64,000 nucleotides of DNA from contig NZ_FMAC01000007.1 in assembly GCF_900094555.1 (NCBI RefSeq), positions 248,001 through 312,000 on the forward strand, given 5' to 3'. Under the pieces are notes generated by a model. It worked only from the letters and a program-made list of their open reading frames with translations, ran no database searches and was not told the origin of the DNA. The translations under genes were made by a program, and so were the position numbers. Origin of the DNA: Martinezella hainanensis (GTDB lineage Bacteria > Pseudomonadota > Alphaproteobacteria > Rhizobiales > Rhizobiaceae). Below, piece by piece: positions 25,901 through 33,650 of this stretch. How positions within the stretch are numbered: the first letter of the stretch is position 1; every line of letters starts with the position of its first letter.

Positions 25901-28900
25901 CAACGCATCGAGAAGGACTTCAAGGTCAAGATCTCTTTCCGGGAACTGCTGAGCGACATTCCCTCCGTAGCCGATCTGGCAGTCTATCTCGATCAGCAAA
26001 TGCCGCCGGATGCGGTAAAAATGGCAGAACCATTGCCCGCCGCCCCAATCGCTGTCGCATCGATGCCGGCCACACCGCTTCCGGCGCCGATGCCGATCAT
26101 GATGCCCGCTCCGCAAGCCGTATCGATGCCGGCGGGGACATCGGATCTTGCGACGGTGCTGCAATCCCAGATCCAGATGGCGCAAACGCTGTTTTCCCAG
26201 CAGTTGCTGATACTGCAGGCCATGCAGGGCGGGGCTCCGGCTGCCGTAGCGCCAAGCACGCTGCCCACAGCGCCCGTCTTGCCGGCGCCGCAAGCTGCAG
26301 CAAGCCAGCCCTCCTCTCCTCCGGCCACCGCAGCTCCTGCAGAAAGCGATTTCGGCACTGAGCGCATCAAGCTCTACCGACCGAACGCCAAGAGCGTGAC
26401 CTCTGAGATTTCCGTTGCCAAACGGGATTTCATCGCCAATCTCACGAGGGCCTATGAAACCAAGAACGCCAAGTCCAAGTCGTTCACGCAGGGTCATCGC
26501 GGGCATCTGGCCGATCCGCGCTCCGCATCCGGTTTCCGCGCGGATTGGAAGGAGATGGTCTTCCCGATCGTCTGCGACCACTCCAAAGGCGCCTATATCT
26601 GGGACATCGACGGCAACCAGTATGTCGACCTGGTCAATGGCTTCGGACAGACGGCCTTCGGCCATGCGCCTGATTTCGTGATCGACGCCGTTAAAGCTCA
26701 AGCCGACCGCGGATTTGCGATCGGTCCGCAGACGCCGCTTGCCGGCGATGTCGCAAAAATGATTGCCGAAGTGACCGGCCATGATCGGGTGACCTTCTGC
26801 AACACAGGTTCGGAAGCCGTCATGGCCGCGATGCGGCTTGCGCGCGCCGTCACCGGCCGCGATCGGGTCGTGGTCTTTGCCAATGACTATCACGGCCAGT
26901 TCGACGAAGTTCTGGTCAAGGGCCGCAATCGCGCCGACAAGCCGATTGCCCTGCCGGTTGCCTCGGGCATCCCGATGGCCTCCGTGTCGAACATGACGGT
27001 CCTGCGCTATGGCGCGCCGGAAAGTATCGATTTTATCCGTGCCAATGCCGGAGATATCGCTGCCGTCATCATCGAGCCGATCCAGAGCCGCCATCCGGAA
27101 TTGCAGCCGCGCGAATTCGTCCGGGAATTGCGCAACATTGCCACCCAATCCGAATTCGCGCTCGTCTTCGATGAAGTCGTCACCGGCTTCCGCGTCGATC
27201 CGGGCGGCATGCAGGCGATCTGGGGCATCAAGGGTGACATGGCGACCTACGGCAAGGTCGTCGGCGGCGGCATGCCGATCGGCGTGCTGGTCGGCAGCCC
27301 CCGCTTCATGGATGCGCTCGACGGCGGCCATTGGACTTACGGCGACAACTCCGTTCCGATGACCGCGCCCACCTTCTTTGCCGGAACATTCGTGCGTCAT
27401 CCGCTGGTGCTCGCAGCCGCCGAGGCGGTATTGCACCATATCAAGGGAGAAGGCTCCGCCCTCTACGATCGCGTGGCCCAGCGAACCGAGGCGCTCGTCG
27501 CCGAGATCAAAGCCGATCTTGCCAGGCGCGGCATCGCCGATGTCGTTCATGGCTACAAGAGCTGGTTTGCCACCGACTTCTCCAGCCAGGATCCGCTCGG
27601 CGCGCTGTTTTATGCTCAGATGCGGCTGAACGGCGTCCATATACAGGACGGCTACCCCTGCTTCCTGACGACAGCCCACAGCGAGGACGACTTCCGCTCC
27701 ATCGCGAAAGCCTTCCGCGACAGCCTGGACGCCATGCAGGCCGTCGGCATATTCACCGCGATTGAAGAGCCAACCCTATCTGCAATGCCGATACAGGCAT
27801 CCGTAACAAGGCTGCAATCGGCGCCGCTGACGGAAGCGCAAACGGAAATATGGCTTGCAGCCCAGGCGGGCGACGAAGCCTCATGCTCGTTCAACGAGTC
27901 CTTTTCGCTGACGCTGGAGGGACTGCTGGATGAAAAAGCCATCCAGAAGGCCTTCGACACCGTTATTGCCCGCCACGACGCATTTCATATTCGCTTCGAC
28001 CGCGGCGGCGAGCACTTCCAGTTCATTCCGGACTTCAAGCTCGACCTGCTGCCGATCCTTGAAGACATCGATGACCAGGGGCTTGCCATTCTCATAGACG
28101 ATGATGCTCATACGCCCTTCGATCTCATCAATGGTCCTCTGGTTCGCGCCAGCATTATCAAGCTGGCACCCGAAAAACACGTACTGGTCTTCACGGCCCA
28201 CCACATCATCTGCGACGGGTGGTCGATCAACACCGTCGTCGAAGAACTGGCATCCGCTTACGAGGCCTATAAGGCCGGCAGTGCTCCGGAACTCCAGCCG
28301 GCGCTCTCCTTTGCCACCTATTCGACCGACCTTTCCCCAAGACCCGAGAAGTCCCAGGCAACCGAGCAATTCTGGCTCGATCAGTTCAAGACGGTTCCGG
28401 ATCTTCCCGATCTGCCGCTTGATCGTCCGCGGCCGGAATATCGCAGCTTTGCCGGCGGAAGCTGCACCGGCCATATCGGCACCGATGTCTACAAGGCGCT
28501 GAAGAAAAGAGGGGCGAAGTCGGGCGCGACGCTGTTCTCCACCCTGCTCGCGACCCTCCAGGTGATGATATCGCGGCTGTCGGGTCAGGATGACATCGTC
28601 ATCGCTATCCCCTCGGCCGGCCAAAGCCTGCTCGACGGCCAGATCCTCGTCGGCCATTGCGTCAATCTGCTGCCGTTGCGTCAGGCGGTTTCGCTGGCGG
28701 AGCCGTTTGCTGCCCATCTGAAGGCAACGCAGCAGCTCGTCTTCCAAGCCTTCGAACATCAGGACTACACCTACGGTACGCTGGTGCGCAAACTGGATAC
28801 GAAACGCGATCCGCGCCGCCTGCCGCTCACCGAAATCCAGTTCAACCTGGAGCGCATGGCCGGCGGATCGTCGTTTGGCGGCCTCAAGCCGACCATCGAG

Positions 28901-31000
28901 CCGAATGCAAAGGCCTTCTCCAACTTCGACCTGTTCTTCAACATGATCGAGGCGAGCGACCACATCCGCATCGATGTCGACTACAACGCCGATGTCTTCG
29001 ACCGCGCGACCGTGGAACGATGGATCGGCCATTTCTCGACGCTGGCGGCAGCCTTGGCCAAGGATATGGATCACAAGGTGGGCGAGCTGCCACTGCTTTC
29101 TGACGAGGAGAAATCCTGGCTGGTCGACGATCTCAATCGGACGGCGATGTCTTACGATCACGATCAATTCGTTTTCTCGCTTTTCTCCAGGCGTGCAGCC
29201 GAACATCCGGATGCCGTTGCTGCTCAACATGACGGCCAGTCGATCACGTACGGCGAGCTGGAAACGCGATCGAACCAGCTGGCCCTCTACCTCCAGATGG
29301 CGCTTCCAGACCCGGATCAACGCATCGCGATCCTGATCGAACGGTCACTGAACATGATCGTTGCCCTCCTCGCCGTCATGAAGGCAGGGCATACCTACGT
29401 TCCGATGGATCCGGCGCATCCGGAACCGCGCCTGCGGCAGACGCTGGATATAGCGCGCATCCGTGGTCTGATCTGCGACAGCGACGACATGGCTCGGCTT
29501 GCCGCGGCGGATATTCCCGTTATCCGGCTCGATCAGGATGCCAAGGCGATCAGCTCGATGACTGGCCTTCCGCTGAAGACCCTGCCCGTCGATACGACCG
29601 CGTCGGCCTACATCATCTTCACCTCCGGCTCGACCGGCATGCCGAAGGGCGTGGAGGTTTCGCATCGATCCCTGACGAACTTCCTTCTCTCCATGGCGAA
29701 GGAACCAGGCTTCAGCGCAAGCGACACGCTCGTTGCCGTCACGACGATCTCTTTCGATATTGCCGGCCTCGAACTCTACCTGCCGCTGATTTCAGGCGGA
29801 AAGGTCGTCATCGCCGGCCGCAGCCAGGTGCAGGATGGTTTCGCTTTGGCAAAGCTCGTCTGCGACCACGACGCTACTGTATTGCAGGCAACGCCCACGC
29901 TTTGGCAGATGCTTGTCGAGGCGGGTCTGAAGGATCGGCCGGCGCTGAAAATGCTCTGCGGCGGCGAACCGCTGCCCAGGGAACTGGCGCGCTCCCTGCT
30001 TCAAATCGGCGGCGAGCTCTGGAACATGTATGGCCCGACGGAAACGACGATCTGGTCGTCGCTGCAGCGCGTCACGGATGCCGATCAGCCGATCACAATC
30101 GGTCATCCGATCGCCAACACCCAGCTCTTCATCCTCGACCAGAGCGAGAATATCGCGCCGGTCGGCGTCGTTGGCGAGCTGCACATTGGCGGCGACGGGC
30201 TTGCCGAGGGCTACTTCGATCGTCTCGATCTGACCGAGAAGGCTTTCGTTCCGCATTGCTTTGCGGTCGGCAGGCCGATGCGGCTTTACAAGACCGGCGA
30301 TGTCGGACGACGGCTTGCCGATGGGTCGCTGCAGCTGCTCGGACGGCGTGACCAGCAGATCAAGCTGCGCGGCTTCCGCATCGAACTCGGCGACATCGAG
30401 GCCGTCATTTCCAAGGTGGAAGGCGTGCGCCAATGTGCAACTGTCGTCGCCGAAAACGCCAAGGGCGATCGTTCATTGGTCTGCTACATCGTGCCAGCCG
30501 TAAGCGGCAACGATGCACTCGCAGCCGATATCGCGGCACATGCCAAAGCTAATCTGCCGGCGCACATGGTGCCGAGCTTCTGGGTGATGGAAAGCGAGCT
30601 ACCGCAGACCGGCAACGGGAAACTCGACCGCAAGACCTTGCAGCAGCGTGGCGTGCCGCAGCGCGGTGCCGCGCCAACCAAGGTCCAGCCGAAAACCGAG
30701 ATGGAACAACGGCTGCTGGCGATCTGGCAGGATGTCCTGAACCTTGGCGACATCGGCGTCGACGACAATCTCTACGCGCTGGGCGCCGATTCACTTGCCA
30801 TATTCCGCATCGCAGCCCGCATGCGCGACAACGGGCTGCCGCTGGAGGCAAAACATCTGTTGCGCCATCCAACGATTACCGCACTGGCGGCCTTTGCCGA
30901 TGCCCAGGGGGGGGACCAGTCCGACCCTGTGCAGCTCCATATTCCATCACTGCGAGATTTTCGTAACGGCGCACGCCGCGGCCTGGGGGCATCTCTATGA
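22913..31000 (+). CDS. Hybrid PKS-NRPS: KS-AT-ACP-aminotransferase-C-A-PCP
   Basis: A 2695-aa megasynthase. Domains: ketosynthase ~25-450 (C203 in SACSTSL, H339 in ECHGTATPLGD, and a GTIGHTDAAAG His); acyltransferase ~540-845 (S648 in GHSVGE; HAFH motif typical of malonyl-CoA specificity); ACP ~940-1020 (S989 in GFDSL). A Pro/Ala linker follows, then a glutamate-semialdehyde-type PLP aminotransferase ~1145-1610 (K1448 in YGKVVGGG), C domain ~1635-2060 (HHIICDG, H1763/H1764), A domain ~2085-2560 and PCP (S2627). The pocket code by hand, D-I-L-Q-L-G-M-I-W-K, is one residue from the known glycine code. There is no KR, DH or ER, so the beta-keto group should be transaminated to a beta-amine, as in iturin/mycosubtilin synthases. 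It is coupled to both neighbours by 4-bp overlaps. Confidence 0.95.
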   Translation: MKGNHQENGKQRDFEDNEELSEQTSGHIAIVGMSGRFPGAPSVQALWQLVLEGKSAFSLFSPEEIEDAFTDEERAQPNYVAARPHLDGADMFDAEFFGMFPREAAVTDPQHRIFLEICWEALEDGGYDPQRYAGLIGVFAGSSMPTYLINNVLHDRAKAEEFTSNYQIGCFHELVGALNDTLATRVAYKFNLRGPAFTLQSACSTSLLAVSQACQNLLTYSCDMALAGGISVTIPQKRGYIYQEGGMASPDGTCRPFDANAAGTVFASGAGVVLLKRYEDALKDGDHIYAVIRGYGINNDGSDKVGFTAPSVEGQAEAIATALANAAVDPSTIGYIECHGTATPLGDPIEFNGLTRAFAQDAPGSANCALGSVKGTIGHTDAAAGVTGLIKTALALRCAKIPPMPNYHQPNPRIDLEKSPFYIPETAIEWPQGQEPRRAGVSAFGVGGTNVHVVLEEPPYQPAKSKEVEGHYILPLSARNKQALAEMRTNLSNHLAENPKLAMAQLAHTLQTGRREFNHRLAVAAENIEEAILKLTTESYQPLVAADQPSVAFMFPGQGAQYVGMGAGLYRSEPEFARWIDRGSELLKMTLGLDLRDYICHIGPATQAIADEQRETRIAQPCLYLVEYALARLWLSRGVKPYAMIGHSVGEFVAATLANVISFEDGLRLVANRGRLMQHQPQGAMVSVRADAATTTSYLRGEVEIAAINAPKLCVISGPFADIETVCAALSEAEIAFSRLHTSHAFHSAMMNDAALALRQETEKVTYGTATIPFISGVTGDWQTAELATSPDYWAMHCRDAVRFADGLATLCRDRKPVLLEVGPGRTLSVFAAQTIARDSLAAVVQSLPEHDRASAAAATLAEAHGKLWMAGCRLNWPALPSSAQHRLSLPTYPFQRQRHWIDAPPSARRASTKHIDAETDSRPVAEPLVSDVNLTGENRAMNVAATIPTSNRLPQLETALLTLLSDMSGETLGPDERAATFLELGFDSLFVGQFAQRIEKDFKVKISFRELLSDIPSVADLAVYLDQQMPPDAVKMAEPLPAAPIAVASMPATPLPAPMPIMMPAPQAVSMPAGTSDLATVLQSQIQMAQTLFSQQLLILQAMQGGAPAAVAPSTLPTAPVLPAPQAAASQPSSPPATAAPAESDFGTERIKLYRPNAKSVTSEISVAKRDFIANLTRAYETKNAKSKSFTQGHRGHLADPRSASGFRADWKEMVFPIVCDHSKGAYIWDIDGNQYVDLVNGFGQTAFGHAPDFVIDAVKAQADRGFAIGPQTPLAGDVAKMIAEVTGHDRVTFCNTGSEAVMAAMRLARAVTGRDRVVVFANDYHGQFDEVLVKGRNRADKPIALPVASGIPMASVSNMTVLRYGAPESIDFIRANAGDIAAVIIEPIQSRHPELQPREFVRELRNIATQSEFALVFDEVVTGFRVDPGGMQAIWGIKGDMATYGKVVGGGMPIGVLVGSPRFMDALDGGHWTYGDNSVPMTAPTFFAGTFVRHPLVLAAAEAVLHHIKGEGSALYDRVAQRTEALVAEIKADLARRGIADVVHGYKSWFATDFSSQDPLGALFYAQMRLNGVHIQDGYPCFLTTAHSEDDFRSIAKAFRDSLDAMQAVGIFTAIEEPTLSAMPIQASVTRLQSAPLTEAQTEIWLAAQAGDEASCSFNESFSLTLEGLLDEKAIQKAFDTVIARHDAFHIRFDRGGEHFQFIPDFKLDLLPILEDIDDQGLAILIDDDAHTPFDLINGPLVRASIIKLAPEKHVLVFTAHHIICDGWSINTVVEELASAYEAYKAGSAPELQPALSFATYSTDLSPRPEKSQATEQFWLDQFKTVPDLPDLPLDRPRPEYRSFAGGSCTGHIGTDVYKALKKRGAKSGATLFSTLLATLQVMISRLSGQDDIVIAIPSAGQSLLDGQILVGHCVNLLPLRQAVSLAEPFAAHLKATQQLVFQAFEHQDYTYGTLVRKLDTKRDPRRLPLTEIQFNLERMAGGSSFGGLKPTIEPNAKAFSNFDLFFNMIEASDHIRIDVDYNADVFDRATVERWIGHFSTLAAALAKDMDHKVGELPLLSDEEKSWLVDDLNRTAMSYDHDQFVFSLFSRRAAEHPDAVAAQHDGQSITYGELETRSNQLALYLQMALPDPDQRIAILIERSLNMIVALLAVMKAGHTYVPMDPAHPEPRLRQTLDIARIRGLICDSDDMARLAAADIPVIRLDQDAKAISSMTGLPLKTLPVDTTASAYIIFTSGSTGMPKGVEVSHRSLTNFLLSMAKEPGFSASDTLVAVTTISFDIAGLELYLPLISGGKVVIAGRSQVQDGFALAKLVCDHDATVLQATPTLWQMLVEAGLKDRPALKMLCGGEPLPRELARSLLQIGGELWNMYGPTETTIWSSLQRVTDADQPITIGHPIANTQLFILDQSENIAPVGVVGELHIGGDGLAEGYFDRLDLTEKAFVPHCFAVGRPMRLYKTGDVGRRLADGSLQLLGRRDQQIKLRGFRIELGDIEAVISKVEGVRQCATVVAENAKGDRSLVCYIVPAVSGNDALAADIAAHAKANLPAHMVPSFWVMESELPQTGNGKLDRKTLQQRGVPQRGAAPTKVQPKTEMEQRLLAIWQDVLNLGDIGVDDNLYALGADSLAIFRIAARMRDNGLPLEAKHLLRHPTITALAAFADAQGGDQSDPVQLHIPSLRDFRNGARRGLGASL

Positions 31001-33480
31001 GTACAGTCGACAACAGTCCAAGCGGCTCGGTTGCAGAACCGCAGATCATCGGTGAATTTCCTTGTACGCAGACACAGCTGCGCTGCTGGATTCTCGATCA
31101 GCTCAATCCCGGCAACCCCGCGCTCAACGTTGCGGTCCGCTGGGAGATCCGGGGGATATTCAGGGTCTCGACCCTTGAGGCAGCCTTTCGAAAGATCATT
31201 CAGCGCCACGAAATACTTCGAACCCGCTTTATCGAAAGGAACGGCAGCCCCTTCCAGCAGGCCGTCAGCGACGTCAATTTCAAGATGTCGGTGATCGATC
31301 TGCGCGGCATGCCGCCGGAACAGCGCCAGGCACGGATCTTGTCGATCGGCGAGGAGACGGCGCAGGCACCCTTCGATCTCAGCACGGCAGGCCTATTCCG
31401 CGTCACACTGCTGATGGCTGAAAACGAGCGTGGCTTCCTGCTGATAACAGCTCATCAAAGCTGCTTTGACGGCTGGTCGATCCGTGTTCTCGGGCGGGAA
31501 GTCGGCGAAATAGCCGCAGCAATCGATGCGGGGCGTGCACCGGTCCTGCCCGAGCTGCCCTTGCAATATGGCGACTATGCCCTCTGGCAGCAGGAATATC
31601 TGCAGAGCTATGGTTTCGAAACGGAAAAAACCTTCTGGCGCGAAACTCTGCTTGGCGCCCCTTATTTCGAAGTCATTTCCGACCGGCCTCGCGGTCAGGT
31701 CAAAACCAATCGCGGCGATATTCTCTCCATCGTACAGCCAGCGGCCTTCACCGATCGCATGGATGCGGCCGCGCGCGCGCATTGCGTCTCGCAATATAGT
31801 TTCGGCGCGGCCGTCCTCAGCGCGGCCCTTCATCGGCTGACCGAAGCGCCGACCGTGCTCTTCGGCTCGCAGATTGCCGGTCGCGAACACAGCGATCTGG
31901 AAGACATGATCGGCGTCTTCATCAACAATCTCGTGCTGCGTTTCGATTTCGGCTCCGATGTCAGCTTTGCCGAGCATATTCGTTCCGTCAGCGCGACGAT
32001 CGAAGGGGCGCTGAACCATCAGCGCATGCCGTTCAACAAGCTCGTGGAACTGGTCAATCCGGTGCGCGATCCGGCTCGCAACCCGCTGATTTCGGTCAAC
32101 TTCAACCTGCAGAAGGCCTTTCTGGAAGATCGTCGCTATGGCGGCTTCGAGCTCATCAGCTCGCCCTCGCAGTCCCCCGGCGTCATCTACGACCTCAGCT
32201 TCATCATGATCGGACGGCCGACCGGCTGGCGCATGTCGATCGAATACAATGCCGACCTGTTCGAAGCCAGCACCATCGAAAGCCTCCTGCAACTATGGAG
32301 GAACGCGTATGAAATTGCTCTCGATCGCCCTGAGGCGCCGCTTTCTTCGCTCATTGCGCCGGAACGGCACGTGGCAACTTCCGCCAAGACTGCGCCGATG
32401 GATGGCGCCGTCACAGGCAAATCGCCACCGAATACGCGAATGGAAGCGCTTGCTGAAATCTGGAAGGAAGTCCTACAGGTTCCGCAAATACGCCCGGATG
32501 ATGATTTCTTCGCGCTCGGTGGCCACTCGCTTCTCGCGCTCCGGCTACTATCGGAAACACGCGCAAGATTCGACGCAAACCCGACATTGCAGCTTCTATT
32601 CAAGCAGCCGACGTTTGCGGGCTTTGCAGCTGCAATCTTCGATAGCGAAGAGGTCGAGAAACCGCAGGAAAAAGCCGTAAACCCGTGGGAGCTGATTACC
32701 TGCAAACATGGCGTGGGGACCGGCGCGGTCTATACTCTCAACCATCCATTCCTGTACTACCGCCTTGCCAATGAATTACCGGACAGGGTCTCGGTATACA
32801 ATGTCAACATGTTCCACGCGGATCTAAAAGGCGGCCTGGACCGTCTCAGTATCGAGGATATCGCCGGCCGTGCGATCGATGCCATGCAGATCGACAAGGC
32901 CGTGGGACGCATTGCCATCGTCGGTCTCTGCGTCAATGGCGTCCTTGCGATGGAAATCAGCCGGCAACTGCGCGAAAGAGGCATGGATGTCGGCGTCACG
33001 GCCATCATCGATGCCTGGGCTCCAGGTTATTTCGCCTCCTTGCCCAAACGGGAGCAAGCGCGATGGCACCGGGAGCGGCGACGTAAGCGTCTTGCCTATT
33101 TCACCCGAAAGCTGCTGTCCCGCCGTATCCGGCTGATCGACTATCTCAAGGAGTTCGAAGTCTCACTGTCGCTTCTGAGGATCTTTGGCGTCAAGGCCGG
33201 TCAATATTCCCCTGAAGAGGAGGCGAACGAGGCCGTTACCAAATTGCTGGTGGCGGCAGCGCGTCGCTACAAGCCGCCGCAGACAAAGGATGAAAGCGTC
33301 GTTCTGCTTAGAAGCAGTGCGACCCATCCTCGGGCGCGCAAAATGCGGTTTGGATGGGGTGATGCGGTCGGAGAGGACTGCATGGTGGTCGATATCGACG
33401 GCTGGCACGAGGATTCGCTGACCAGCAACGGTATCCGCGACCTGGCCTCGACGCTCTCGCGAAAACTCACCACCGACTAG
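30997..33480 (+). CDS. Terminal NRPS protein: C-PCP-thioesterase with atypical active sites
   Basis: An 827-aa protein. Condensation-type domain (about 15-450), but the HHxxxDG motif reads HQSCFDG (H153-Q154...D158-G159), so the second, catalytic His is Gln. PCP (about 480-550) with S511 in GGHSLLAL. A C-terminal alpha/beta-hydrolase thioesterase (about 565-825) has the elbow GLCVNG with C645 in the nucleophile position, D672 in IIDAW, and H804 in GWH. There is no adenylation domain, so its PCP must be loaded in trans, receive the chain by transfer, or be a transit site. It ends at a perfect 19-bp inverted repeat that includes the stop codon. It probably releases the product, by hydrolysis or transfer to an acceptor. 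Confidence 0.92.
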   Translation: MSTVDNSPSGSVAEPQIIGEFPCTQTQLRCWILDQLNPGNPALNVAVRWEIRGIFRVSTLEAAFRKIIQRHEILRTRFIERNGSPFQQAVSDVNFKMSVIDLRGMPPEQRQARILSIGEETAQAPFDLSTAGLFRVTLLMAENERGFLLITAHQSCFDGWSIRVLGREVGEIAAAIDAGRAPVLPELPLQYGDYALWQQEYLQSYGFETEKTFWRETLLGAPYFEVISDRPRGQVKTNRGDILSIVQPAAFTDRMDAAARAHCVSQYSFGAAVLSAALHRLTEAPTVLFGSQIAGREHSDLEDMIGVFINNLVLRFDFGSDVSFAEHIRSVSATIEGALNHQRMPFNKLVELVNPVRDPARNPLISVNFNLQKAFLEDRRYGGFELISSPSQSPGVIYDLSFIMIGRPTGWRMSIEYNADLFEASTIESLLQLWRNAYEIALDRPEAPLSSLIAPERHVATSAKTAPMDGAVTGKSPPNTRMEALAEIWKEVLQVPQIRPDDDFFALGGHSLLALRLLSETRARFDANPTLQLLFKQPTFAGFAAAIFDSEEVEKPQEKAVNPWELITCKHGVGTGAVYTLNHPFLYYRLANELPDRVSVYNVNMFHADLKGGLDRLSIEDIAGRAIDAMQIDKAVGRIAIVGLCVNGVLAMEISRQLRERGMDVGVTAIIDAWAPGYFASLPKREQARWHRERRRKRLAYFTRKLLSRRIRLIDYLKEFEVSLSLLRIFGVKAGQYSPEEEANEAVTKLLVAAARRYKPPQTKDESVVLLRSSATHPRARKMRFGWGDAVGEDCMVVDIDGWHEDSLTSNGIRDLASTLSRKLTTD

Positions 33481-33525
33481 AGCGTGATGCCGAAAAGTGT
33501 ACGCGGTTTTCGGCATCACGCTCTA
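33478..33525. repeat. Rhizobial intergenic palindrome / terminator hairpin
   Basis: A perfect 19-bp inverted repeat (arms 33478-33496 and 33507-33525, 10-nt loop) begins with the TAG stop of the terminal NRPS gene. Its sequence (AGCGTGATGCCGAAAA arm) matches my memory of the RIME-type intergenic elements of Rhizobiaceae. It would form a very stable hairpin and may terminate or stabilise the long NRPS-PKS transcript. Confidence 0.75.
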
Positions 33526-33535
33526 CTTCTTTGAT

Positions 33536-33588
33536 GCTAGAGCGGATTCAAATTTTAAGTCGAACAGACCTAAAATCATCCGGCTCCA
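33536..33588. repeat. Second, imperfect palindrome of the same intergenic block
   Basis: GAGCGGATTCAAATTTTA and TAAAATCATCCGGCTC are imperfect inverted copies ~15 nt apart, immediately after the perfect hairpin. Paired palindromes of this kind make up rhizobial mosaic elements. Confidence 0.5.
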
Positions 33589-33650
33589 GGTATCCGCCAA
33601 CGCCCCGGAACAATATCCGGCAAGCGGCCGAGCCATAAGAGGAAACAGCC

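Noticed and set aside
23522..27679. Long minus-strand open frames (543 and 721 codons) inside the NRPS-PKS gene
   Set aside because: They are antisense to intact KS, AT and aminotransferase domains, show no family signatures, and arise from the high GC content of the coding strand.
27881..29320. 479-codon minus-strand frame under the condensation domain
   Set aside because: Shadow of the C domain; composition rich in Arg/Gly/Glu without recognisable motifs or ribosome site.
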